In this document: one piece after another, positions 1-7,100 of the stretch
Numbering within the stretch: position 1 is the stretch's first letter
Layout of the letters: each line of letters opens with the position of its first letter
Assembly: GCA_040905145.1 (NCBI GenBank)
Contig: JBBDSC010000051.1
Coordinates: 1 to 9,972, forward strand
From: DATGMS01 sp040905145
Lineage (GTDB): Bacteria > Bacteroidota > Bacteroidia > Cytophagales > Cyclobacteriaceae
DNA: 9,972 nt
Direction of reading: 5' to 3'
The notes under the pieces: generated by a model
What the model was told of the DNA's origin: nothing
Seen by the model: the letters and a program-made list of their open reading frames with translations, nothing else
The model's database searches: none
Translations under genes and position numbers: made by a program

Positions 1-606
1 GAACGTATCATCCTCAAGCTGTTCAATGATGGATGCGGCAATGTTCTTAACCTGGATATCCAATTGTCCCGGATAATCATAAGGGAATTTGACTTTTGCA
101 TAATATTTATCCTCGAAAAAAAACTCTTCCACATATAAAGGATATAATTTATTGAGGTACTTTTCCTCTCTTTGGTAAAGTCCTTCGTATAAAAGTTTTC
201 CTGCTTTTTTAATTTGATGGGCTTTTAAGGCTCCGTTTTCATACAAATACATATTTCCTTCCTGCACCCCGTCTTTATAATGATGCCTTCCCATAAGGCT
301 CCCGGAAGGATCATAGGTTAATTCCTCCCTTTCTTTTTTCCCGTTTTCCCACCATGATTTTTTGATTAAAATACCGTTTTCATGATAGTGATAAGCATAT
401 CCTTCTTTCAATTGCTTTGGATTTAAAAGATAGACCTCTTTTGGGCTGTTTGTTTTGTAAAAATGGCTTATAAGTTGACCGTCAGTGACTGTTGTGTAAA
501 CGGTAAAGTCTCCCTCATCAATCATGGTTGAAAACTCTTCTCCCGAAGGCTGCTTACACCCTGTTAGCAGGAAAATGAGTATCGATGCTAAAAATAAATA
601 CTTCAA
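1..606 (-). CDS. MORN/YwqK-repeat lipoprotein, N-terminal part (runs off left edge)
   Basis: The minus-strand frame is open from a TTG at 606-604 to the window edge, giving 202 residues with the C-terminus missing. Read as Met-initiated, it begins MKYLFLASILIFLLTGCKQ, a lipoprotein signal peptide with lipobox LTGC and lipidated Cys17. TTG is preferred because an in-frame TAA lies just upstream and the first ATG (525-523) would discard the whole signal peptide. Residues about 65-145 contain spaced YHENG, WWENGKK, YKDGVQEG and YENGALK motifs. These are typical of the MORN_2/YwqK-type repeats often annotated as 'toxin-antitoxin system YwqK family antitoxin'. In Bacteroidota such proteins are usually envelope-anchored and of unknown function, so the antitoxin label should not be taken literally. 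The remaining residues (about 150-202) look like a different, non-repeat domain. The gene diverges from the methyltransferase gene. Confidence is high for a lipoprotein gene, moderate for the exact start. Confidence 0.82.
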   Translation of the reverse strand, partial: MKYLFLASILIFLLTGCKQPSGEEFSTMIDEGDFTVYTTVTDGQLISHFYKTNSPKEVYLLNPKQLKEGYAYHYHENGILIKKSWWENGKKEREELTYDPSGSLMGRHHYKDGVQEGNMYLYENGALKAHQIKKAGKLLYEGLYQREEKYLNKLYPLYVEEFFFEDKYYAKVKFPYDYPGQLDIQVKNIAASIIEQLEDDTF

Positions 607-825
607 CCTATTTTAATGGTAAGGTGTATGGATGGCTTAAAGATAAAAATTTTCTTTTCTTCCTCCAATCCTGTCCCTGCAAAAGACGGGTTTATTGGCT
701 TTTTCCCTAAACCTACCCTGACAAAACCAGAGCCCAATATGGAGTGGGATAATGGGAGGTTAGGGGCTTGCATTTCAGTGATTTATATAATAACTTACAG
801 ACAAGGGAAAGAAAATTATATACCT
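607..825. other. Intergenic region between divergent genes
   Basis: This 219-bp gap separates the divergent lipoprotein and methyltransferase genes. The methyltransferase frame stays open back to an ATG at 616, but the translation there has no methyltransferase-like features and was not taken as coding. The gap holds the minus-strand promoter candidate at 638-668. It also holds a weak plus-strand candidate: TTG at 768-770, then 20 bases, then TAACTTAC at 791-798 (two mismatches to TAnnTTTG). I see no RNA gene or strong terminator here. Confidence 0.5.
638..668 (-). promoter_or_regulatory. Candidate promoter for the MORN-repeat lipoprotein
   Basis: On the minus strand a TTG (668-666) is followed after 20 bases by TATCTTTA (645-638). 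This is one mismatch from the Bacteroidota -7 consensus TAnnTTTG, with acceptable spacing to a -33 TTG. It lies about 32 bases upstream of the TTG start codon. Assignment is by pattern only. Confidence 0.33.
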
Positions 826-1506
826 ATGAAATTTATCTTGATACTATGCTTACTTCTTCTTGATCAATCAGATGATCGCAAGGCTGAGCGGGAAAAAATG
901 GTAAAGGATCAAATTGCTAACAGAGGCATAAATGACCCGGCCATATTGGATGCCATGCGCAAAGTGCTTCGTCATAGGTTGGTGCCGGAAAATCAGAAAC
1001 AGGATGCTTATCAGGACAGCCCTTTGCCCATAGGGAAAGGTCAGACCATATCCCAGCCCTTTGTAGTTGCCTATATGACAGAGATGGTGAAGCCTGAAAA
1101 AGGCATGAAGGTATTGGAAATCGGTACTGGTTCAGGATATCAGGCGGCTGTGCTTGCAGAAATCGTGGACGAGGTTTTCACCCTTGAAATAATACCTGAA
1201 CTAGGCCAAAAGGCCGAAAGGGACCTAAAAGAATTGGGCTATGACAATATCCATGTAAGAATAGCGGACGGCTATAACGGCTGGGAAGAACATGCCCCCT
1301 TTGATGCAATAGTGGTAACGGCCTCTCCAGATCATATTCCGCCATCCCTGATCAGCCAACTTAAAGAGGGGGGAAGGATGATTATTCCCATTGAATCCGG
1401 CGGTCTTTCCCAACAGCTGGTCCTAGTGGAAAAAATTGATGGTAAAATTCACAAGAAAAATGTGCTCCCGGTGCGGTTTGTGCCTTTTACTCGTTCAAAA
1501 GAATAA
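826..1506 (+). CDS. pcm: Protein-L-isoaspartate O-methyltransferase, probably exported
   Basis: This 226-residue protein transfers a methyl group from S-adenosylmethionine to isoaspartyl residues formed by protein ageing, starting their repair. Seen in sequence: the family substrate-site segment GKGQTISQPFVVAYM (residues 70-84), the SAM-binding motif I VLEIGTGSGYQAA (96-108), an acidic post-I position in EVFTLEIIPE (116-125), DAIVVTASPDHIP (160-172), and the family-typical end LPVRFVPFTR. The ATG at 826 is chosen over the in-frame ATG at 616. It gives a short basic-hydrophobic leader (MKFILILCLLLL) followed at once by the conserved REKMVKDQI helix, and a purine-rich GGGAAAG lies upstream. Exported copies are common in Bacteroidota, but this leader is unusually short and has no clear cleavage site or usable lipobox. 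Secretion is therefore likely but not certain. It ends two bases before the next ORF. Confidence 0.92.
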   Translation: MKFILILCLLLLDQSDDRKAEREKMVKDQIANRGINDPAILDAMRKVLRHRLVPENQKQDAYQDSPLPIGKGQTISQPFVVAYMTEMVKPEKGMKVLEIGTGSGYQAAVLAEIVDEVFTLEIIPELGQKAERDLKELGYDNIHVRIADGYNGWEEHAPFDAIVVTASPDHIPPSLISQLKEGGRMIIPIESGGLSQQLVLVEKIDGKIHKKNVLPVRFVPFTRSKE

Positions 1507-1508
1507 CA

Positions 1509-1844
1509 GTGAGCGAAGAATTAAATAAGCAAGTCAAATGGGGTAATTATGATGGGACCGGCAAGGATATTCTTCTTACCCCAGGGGAATATTTTAATAA
1601 GTTCGTTTATGATGTGGATTTCCTGAACGCGGAGCAGACCCTTGTAAACGAAATGATAGGGGAGGGGAACTCCCTTAATAATTTGGAAACGGTATACAAG
1701 GGGGCTGATTTTACAGAAAGTTATTTTTCCGGGTTTAACGGAAAATATGAAGGAATGGATTGGCGGAGCTTAAGGCTTGTGTTTAGACGAGATCAAGGAA
1801 AAATGTTTTTGATCGCCATAGTACATGATCAGTGGACCATTTGA
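1509..1844 (+). CDS. Conserved hypothetical protein, likely N-terminally truncated fragment
   Basis: The 111-residue product starts at GTG two bases after the methyltransferase stop, with no separate ribosome site visible. It has no signal peptide. The sequence from about residue 10 (VKWGNYDGTGKDILLT, then GEYFNKFVYDVDF, then YEGMDWRSLRLVF) to the end (AIVHDQWTI) resembles, from memory, the C-terminal half of a family of about 250-residue or longer, often lipid-anchored hypothetical proteins. In those, a longer N-terminal domain precedes the YDGSGEPI-like segment. Here that half is missing and the GTG falls inside the conserved part. I infer a gene remnant joined to the end of pcm by deletion, though coupled translation of a short stand-alone domain is possible. 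It ends 10 bases before the HigA start. Its function is unknown. Confidence 0.55.
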   Translation: MSEELNKQVKWGNYDGTGKDILLTPGEYFNKFVYDVDFLNAEQTLVNEMIGEGNSLNNLETVYKGADFTESYFSGFNGKYEGMDWRSLRLVFRRDQGKMFLIAIVHDQWTI

Positions 1845-1854
1845 ATTATTAATT

Positions 1855-2205
1855 ATGGATATTAGACCAATTAAAACAGAGCAAGATTACAATGATTCAA
1901 TCAAAAGGATTGAGAAATTGTGGGGTGCAAAAAAAGATACTCCAGAAGGTGATGAATTGGATTTACTTGTGACATTAATCGAATCCTATGAAATGAAACA
2001 CTATCCGATTGCTCCTCCGGACCCAATTGATGCAATTAAGTTTAGAATGGAGCAAATAGATATGACTAAAGCTGATATGGTAAAATATCTTGGAAGTCAA
2101 AGCGGAGTAAGTGAGGTCTTAAACAGAAAGAGAAGCTTAACTCTTAAAATGGTAAGATCCCTGTACAAAGGATTAAAGATTCCTGCTGAAATATTATTAG
2201 CATAG
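1855..2205 (+). CDS. higA: HigA-family antitoxin, XRE-type helix-turn-helix (orphan)
   Basis: This 116-residue protein has the two-part layout of HigA antitoxins that normally pair with a HigB mRNA-cleaving toxin. The N-terminal part (residues 1-56) carries the family pattern KRIEKLWGAKKDTPEGDELDLL, here split across about 18-39, followed by LIESYEMKHYPI. Residues 57-98 form a helix-turn-helix (IDMTKADMVKYLG, then SGVSEVLNRKRSLTLKMV), and a final helix follows (LYKGLKIPAEILL). The ATG at 1855 is chosen over the in-frame ATG at 1825 because homology-like sequence starts at MDIRPIKTEQDY and the earlier start overlaps the preceding ORF. In HigBA loci the toxin gene usually lies directly upstream and overlaps or abuts higA. 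Here that place is taken by the unrelated fragment at 1509-1844, and no toxin lies downstream. The gene is visibly more AT-rich than pcm. Such orphans may still act as DNA-binding repressors or neutralise a toxin encoded elsewhere. Confidence 0.85.
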   Translation: MDIRPIKTEQDYNDSIKRIEKLWGAKKDTPEGDELDLLVTLIESYEMKHYPIAPPDPIDAIKFRMEQIDMTKADMVKYLGSQSGVSEVLNRKRSLTLKMVRSLYKGLKIPAEILLA

Positions 2206-2256
2206 ACAAACAATAAAAAACGCTACAACATGCGGTAAAGTCCATGTTAAATTAGA

Positions 2257-2320
2257 CAGTTGCTTGAAAATCGGCTGTGGAGTAGGAAAAACACATCTTG
2301 GTTGCTAACCCAAGCAACTG
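2257..2320. repeat. 10-bp perfect inverted repeat downstream of higA
   Basis: CAGTTGCTTG at 2257-2266 is exactly complementary to CAAGCAACTG at 2311-2320, with a 44-base interior. A second small hairpin, GGTT-gct-AACC (2300-2310), sits just inside the right arm. The arms are too far apart, and lack a following T-run, for a simple intrinsic terminator. The shape (accessory gene followed by a folded 3' element) recalls cassette-type recombination sites. However, I found no proper RYYYAAC/GTTRRRY pair, so that reading is speculative. Confidence 0.5.
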
Positions 2321-2377
2321 AAATTTTTGCAGTTGATCTTTCAGAAGAAAAAGTTTAGGTTTATTTAAAAGAAAGCG

Positions 2378-2469
2378 CAGGGCTAACTCCGGAAAGGATA
2401 TGCTTTCCGGCTTTATCCCTCCGGTTGAATGACTACAGGGCCGACTCCGGAAATGAAATGTTTTCATTT
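2378..2469. repeat. Two tandem REP-like palindromic units, 58-bp period
   Basis: The 18-base block cAGGGCtaACTCCGGAAA at 2378-2395 recurs as cAGGGCcgACTCCGGAAA at 2436-2453 (16 of 18 identical). Each block opens a perfect hairpin. In unit 1, CCGGAAAG (2389-2396) pairs with CTTTCCGG (2403-2410) around a 6-base loop. In unit 2, AAATGAAA (2451-2458) pairs with TTTCATTT (2462-2469) around a 3-base loop. The stem sequences differ while the leader block is kept, as expected for a dispersed palindromic repeat family. It lies between convergent gene ends, where it may also stop transcription or protect 3' ends of mRNA. Confidence 0.7.
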
Positions 2470-2481
2470 GAATGTGCCCGC

Positions 2482-3867
2482 CTAAATTAAATCCATTCCA
2501 AAAAACTTCTGAAGCATTGTTAAGATAAACATGGTGCCCAATACCAAAGGACAAATGTATTTTATCATGATGTTGAAGAACTTTTCCAGCAAGGAACCTC
2601 TATAGGATGAATTCCCATGGCTGATCTCTTCCGAAAGATTTTGGGTTTTCCATCGGGTGGCGATGAAAACACTCATCAAAAAACCGCCCAAAGGGAGCCC
2701 GACCACATAGAAGATGTCCTGTACCATATCCATGGCGGATTTGACCGTCCCTTCGTAATAGGCAAAGTTGGTGAGGGCATCTACCGCACCAAATCCGAGC
2801 ATGCTTGGTACGCCAATAACAAACACTAACAAGGCCATTATAGACACAGCCTTTTTTCGCGAAAACTTTTTCTCATCTACCAGATACGCTACCGGGACTT
2901 CCAAAAGTGAAATGGTGGAGGTTAAGGCAGCAAAGCACAACAGTAGGAAAAAACTTCCCCCAATTACTTTACCAAGAAGTGGTCCCATGGTCTGGAAGAC
3001 TGCGGGCAGGGCAACAAATACCAATCCGGGACCCTCACTTGGGGATTGGCCTTGGGAAAATACCAAGGGGAAAATCATCAAACCGGCCAGGAAAGCGACC
3101 AATGTGTCGGTGGCAGTCACCAAGGTTGCAGAACTAATGATATTGTCATCCTTACTGATATAGGAACCGTAGGTGATCAATGCACCCATGCCCAAACTTA
3201 ATGAAAAAAATGCCTGCCCAAGGGCAGAATAGACGCTGACTCCATTGATTAGGCTAAAATCCGGTAAAAGATAAAATCTTACCCCTTCCATTGCACTGGG
3301 TAAAGTCAATCCATAAATGACCAGGCTGATAAGTAGGACGAATAAGGCAGGCATTAATAATTTTGCAGCACCTTCTATCCCTTTCTGTACGCCCTGATAA
3401 ACAACAATAGCGGTAATGACCATAAAGGCAAAACTGTAGAAAAAGTTGTCCCAAAAGTCAGTTACATAGTTACCGAAGAATCCGCTATAATCCTGCTCTT
3501 TTATTAAGTGTCCAAAGCTTACCTGTAAGAAATACCCAAAGGCCCAGCCAGAGACCACATTATAAAAGGAAAGGATCATCACTCCACAGAGGATGCCGAA
3601 AAGGCCCACCAGTGCCCATGACTTCCCTCCCAGTTTCTTAAATGCTCCATAGGGGTTGGCCTGTGTCCTTCTTCCTATGGCAATTTCACCTACCATTATA
3701 GGTAAACCGATAAAGACGATCCAGCCAGCGTAAATTAGGAGGAATGCAGCCCCTCCATTTTGCCCTGTCACGTAAGGAAACTGCCAAATATTGCCTAATC
3801 CAATTGCTGATCCTGCCGCAGCGGCTATGAATCCTAGTTTACTCGAAAAACCACCTCTTGCTGCCAT
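2482..3867 (-). CDS. Sodium-coupled neurotransmitter:sodium symporter (NSS/SLC6) family transporter, probably amino acid
   Basis: This 461-residue inner-membrane protein has the LeuT fold. TM1 carries the unwound family motif GLGNIWQFPYVTGQNGGAAF (residues 23-42). TM2 contains LPIMVGEIAIGRR (55-67). TM6 reads GQAFFSLSLGMGALITYGSY (217-236), and TM8 has ALTSTISLLE (314-323), whose T316/S317 match the LeuT sodium-2 site (T354/S355). Hydrophobic segments total about 11, ending in TM11 at about 433-455. This suits the bacterial 11-helix MhsT/Tyt1 type, which lacks LeuT's TM12. Known family role: Na+-driven uptake of amino acids or related solutes; the substrate cannot be read here. One oddity is that position 29 is Gln where LeuT has extracellular-gate Arg30. 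The ATG at 3867 directly precedes the conserved GGFSSKLGFI start. The gene follows sbcC in the same direction, but a 247-bp gap with a stem-loop suggests its own promoter. Confidence 0.95.
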   Translation of the reverse strand: MAARGGFSSKLGFIAAAAGSAIGLGNIWQFPYVTGQNGGAAFLLIYAGWIVFIGLPIMVGEIAIGRRTQANPYGAFKKLGGKSWALVGLFGILCGVMILSFYNVVSGWAFGYFLQVSFGHLIKEQDYSGFFGNYVTDFWDNFFYSFAFMVITAIVVYQGVQKGIEGAAKLLMPALFVLLISLVIYGLTLPSAMEGVRFYLLPDFSLINGVSVYSALGQAFFSLSLGMGALITYGSYISKDDNIISSATLVTATDTLVAFLAGLMIFPLVFSQGQSPSEGPGLVFVALPAVFQTMGPLLGKVIGGSFFLLLCFAALTSTISLLEVPVAYLVDEKKFSRKKAVSIMALLVFVIGVPSMLGFGAVDALTNFAYYEGTVKSAMDMVQDIFYVVGLPLGGFLMSVFIATRWKTQNLSEEISHGNSSYRGSLLEKFFNIMIKYICPLVLGTMFILTMLQKFFGMDLI

Positions 3868-4114
3868 AGTCCATTTCTGTCAATAAAACGCATCGAAATT
3901 AAGTACAAAATTTTTTATTAAGAAAATAAAATGCCGCCAAAGATGGAATTAATCTAATTCATAATTCAATGTCGTTTAGTTAATGAAGTTGACTATAGAA
4001 AGGCATGGTATAAACGCTAGGTGAACCCCAAAGGGGTGACATGATTACTTAACTAAACGGTATTGATTCATAGCTTCTAGTTTTTAACTTTCAGTTTTTT
4101 GCTGTCTTCCAACT
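3868..4114. other. Intergenic region between sbcC and the NSS transporter gene
   Basis: This 247-bp AT-rich gap lies downstream of sbcC and upstream of the transporter, both on the minus strand. It contains the stem-loop element at 3968-4064. Nearer the transporter is a weak promoter candidate read on the minus strand: AAATTTTG at 3913-3906 (one mismatch to TAnnTTTG) with a TTG at 3940-3938, 24 bases away and slightly too far for the consensus. I see no ORF here. Confidence 0.5.
3968..4064. repeat. 97-bp element with long terminal inverted repeats and an internal hairpin
   Basis: CGTTTAGTTAA (3973-3983) is exactly complementary to TTAACTAAACG (4049-4059). If G:U pairs are allowed in a plus-strand transcript, the stem extends outward to 16 bp (3968-3983 with 4049-4064). 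The same two positions are A/C mismatches on the minus strand. Inside is a perfect hairpin ACCCC-aaa-GGGGT (4025-4037). The heptamer ATTCATA occurs just outside both ends (3957-3963 and 4066-4072), though at unequal distances, so it is only a weak candidate for a target-site duplication. Possible identities are a MITE-like element, a structured RNA or a transcription-stopping structure between sbcDC and the transporter. It encodes no protein. Confidence 0.6.
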
Positions 4115-7100
4115 TCAAAAAGAATAGCTCACCTTACTCCCTGTTTCACTGTCCAGCTCCACCCTGGCGTATACTTCTATTTCCTGCTGAAGTTCTTCCA
4201 CATGGGAAATGATGCCTACTACACGGTTTTCATGGCGAAGGGTTTTCAATGCTTCAAATACTGTCCTGAGGGAAGCTTTATCCAAGGCGCCAAATCCTTC
4301 GTCCAAGAAAAAGAAGCTTTGGTCAGCACGGTTAAGTGATTTTACCTTTTCAGCCAAAGCCAAGGCCAGACAAAGTGAAGCCTGGAAAGTCTGTCCACCG
4401 GACAGAGATTTCAGCAATCTCTTTTTCCCACCATTGAGGTAATCCCTGACCCAAAAATTATTGTCCTCATCCATCTCCAGACTCAAACTGTTTTTTGTCA
4501 GCTTCAAGAAGCGGATATTGGCAGTGAGGCACAGCTCTTTTAAGTAAATGCTGCTCATGTATTTTACAAAACCATTTCCTTTGAACAGCCTTTCCAGTTC
4601 TTTGAGGTTCATTTCCCTTTTTTCAACTTTGGCCATTGCGGTAGATAAGGTTTCTTTTTGCTGAAGCTTTTCCTTTAGCTGAGCGATTTCCCTTTGGAGG
4701 AGTGTGTTTTGCTCTTTGACTTGTTCAAAAGCTTCTTTTGCCTTCTGAAGGGCGGAAGCAAGTTCCTGAAAAGCGGCCTCTTTATAATGAATCACTTCCT
4801 CATTTTCTTTTAGCTCTTTTAGCCTGTCTTGGGTTATTTCCACTTGGTTTTCAAAAGCTTTGATTTCTTTTTCCCATTCATCAAGATCAATAGGGTTGTC
4901 CAACAGCTGCACAGCCTCTTTTTGGTGAGCAAAACCATTCTCAAGAAGTTGAGCGGCCAGTTCATTTTGGAAATGAATCAATTTTTCCTTGGTTTCAGAT
5001 GAAAGTTTCTCAAAGCTCTGGAGGTTGGCCAGGTTAGTGGTCTGGTTCTTTCTGGCTTCCTTTAACCTATCCTGGTTTCTTTTTAAGTTCAGTTCCAGCT
5101 CATCAATAGCTTTTTGCACCCTTTCAATGTCTTGGGTTATTTCATCCCGGCTTTTATCAAGATACTTAAGGCTGAAATCCGGGAATTTTATCTCTCCTCT
5201 TTGTGCGACAATGGTGGTATTAATAGTCAATAACTGCTGTTCGGCTTTTCTCAGCTGTTTTTCATCCTCTTCAAACTGTTTCTTTTGCTTTTGATAATCC
5301 TGACGCAGTTGCTTCAGCTGCCTGTTCAATTGCTGTTGCTCCTTTAGGGCTTTTTCCGATTTTTCCAGATGGGATTTTATTTCTTCCTGGCTTTTGATCT
5401 CTTTGGCTTTCAATCCGGCTATTAAGATTTGTATTTGCTCTTCTATACTGGAAAAGCCTGAAGATTTGCTTGCCAAATGGTCTTCCAGCGCCTTTTGCTG
5501 TATGGTTTCTTTTTCCCAGGAGCTCTTCAGCTTTCTTATTTTCTCCAATTCGGTTTTAAGCTGATGGGTCCGCAAGGTATTTTCCTTTAAGCTTGCTTCA
5601 TCAAAGTGTTCAGAAAGAGGGTGGGGATGATCAGGTGACCCACAAAGGGGACAGTTTTCACCTGGGACCAGGTGTCTTGAATAGGAGGCCAACCCCTGTT
5701 GTTGGATCAGTTTTTCCCAGTGTACTTGCTGCTCTTCCAGCAGGAGGTTTTGCTGATTTATCCATTGTTCAAAATCCTTTATCTTCTCCGGGAGCAGTGA
5801 TGTCAAATCCGCTATTTTATTTCTGATCAATGATTTTTGTTGGTTCAGTTCATTTACTTCCTTATGCAGGTCCTTTTGGGCCGTTTCCAGCTGCATCCAT
5901 TCCCGCAGGGCGCTTTTAAGATCTGCCAGTTCCTGTGCGTCAGGAACCTCCATAAGTTCTTCCCTGGCTTCGAGCTCATTGATCTGCCGTTGGAATTCTG
6001 AAAGTTGGGATTTTTCTTTTTCTGATTTAGGAAGCAGTTGATCCACCTCATTTTTGTTTTGGGCCAACTCTGATTCCAAAGCGTTTATTTCTATGATCCT
6101 GGAGAGGTCACGGATTTTGGTTTCCCTTTCCCCTTTTTTGTTTTGATCTCCCTTTAATTTTTGTTCTTCATTTTCAAGCTTTGCTACTGTGGCTTCATAA
6201 TCTGTTTTCCATCGAACACATTCCCTGAAGCTCACGTCATATTTCTCCGCCTCGATTTTCTTTTCCCTAAGCTGCACCAAAATAGGTTGTATAAAAGTAA
6301 CGGCTTTCCGGAAATCCCTGAGTTCCGTCCGCTTTTTTTCTATTTCCGGTTGTTGGGTTTGCAACTGATGGGCTTTATTTTCTAATTTGATCAGTTGATT
6401 ATGCATTTCCTTGATGATTTTAAGCTGATTGAAAGCAGCTTCTTTGGTTTGAAGGTGCTTTCCTTGTTCTGCTCTTTGTATCAACAGCTTTTCCAGCAGG
6501 ATTTCCTTTTCCCGTTGGATTTCGAAGCTGGCCTCTTCCAAGGTGTGGAGCTGGGTTTCCAACCTTATTTTTTCTTCATTGACTTTTTTTAAAAGACTTC
6601 CCGATTTAGCGGAAAGGTCAAACCGTTCCAAGCCAAAAAGCTCTTTCATCATTTCCGCCCTGGCCATGGGCTTTTGCTCAATAAAGTCCCGGAATTTTCC
6701 CTGGGGAATGATGACTGTTTGCCGGAAATGCTCCATTTTCATTCCAACCAATGCTTCCCCGTTTTCAGCAATGGGCAGCCAACCTCCGGAGGTTTTATGA
6801 TAAAAGCTGTGTTCCGCCGGTTTTACATCATCAAAATTCTTTTTGTTCCTTTTGGAAACATACACTGCCTTATAAGCTTCGGCATTGTTCTTACCTGCCC
6901 GAAATTCAAATGATATGGATAAAATTTCGCTTTGAAGGTTAATCATGCTGGTTTTTTCCCCCCGGGAAGCCAGCCTTTCGGTATTTCCGTAAAGCGACAA
7001 AAGGATGGCTTCCAATATAGAAGATTTCCCACTTCCCACTGCTCCAAAGATCCCGAAAAGGCCAGCCGCAGTGAGTTGTGTGAAATCTATGGTTTGTTTT

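Larger units (their letters stand above)
2206..2481. other. Gene-free, repeat-rich region between convergent genes
   Basis: This 276-bp stretch separates the ends of higA (+) and the transporter gene (-). I see no coding signal: the minus-strand frame across 2252-2554 overlaps the transporter end and has no recognisable protein features. The region holds an inverted repeat at 2257-2320 and a pair of palindromic units at 2378-2469, described separately. Either could act as a terminator for the convergent genes. Confidence 0.6.

Noticed and set aside
616..825. N-terminal 70-residue extension of the methyltransferase frame from an ATG at 616
   Set aside because: The extension is not methyltransferase-like, would bury the hydrophobic leader inside the protein, and covers the intergenic promoter region. 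The start at 826 is better.
2206..2345. Integron attC site behind higA
   Set aside because: A GTTRRRY-like box (2246-2252) is present, but no proper RYYYAAC partner was found at the expected place, and no integrase is in the window. It is kept only as a speculative comparison.
2252..2554. Minus-strand ORF of 100 codons overlapping the end of the transporter gene
   Set aside because: It overlaps the real gene in another frame, spans the palindromic repeats and shows no domain or signal features.
2768..3163. Plus-strand ORF of 131 codons inside the transporter gene
   Set aside because: It is antisense to a strongly supported gene. Its composition is explained as the mirror of the transmembrane coding sequence.
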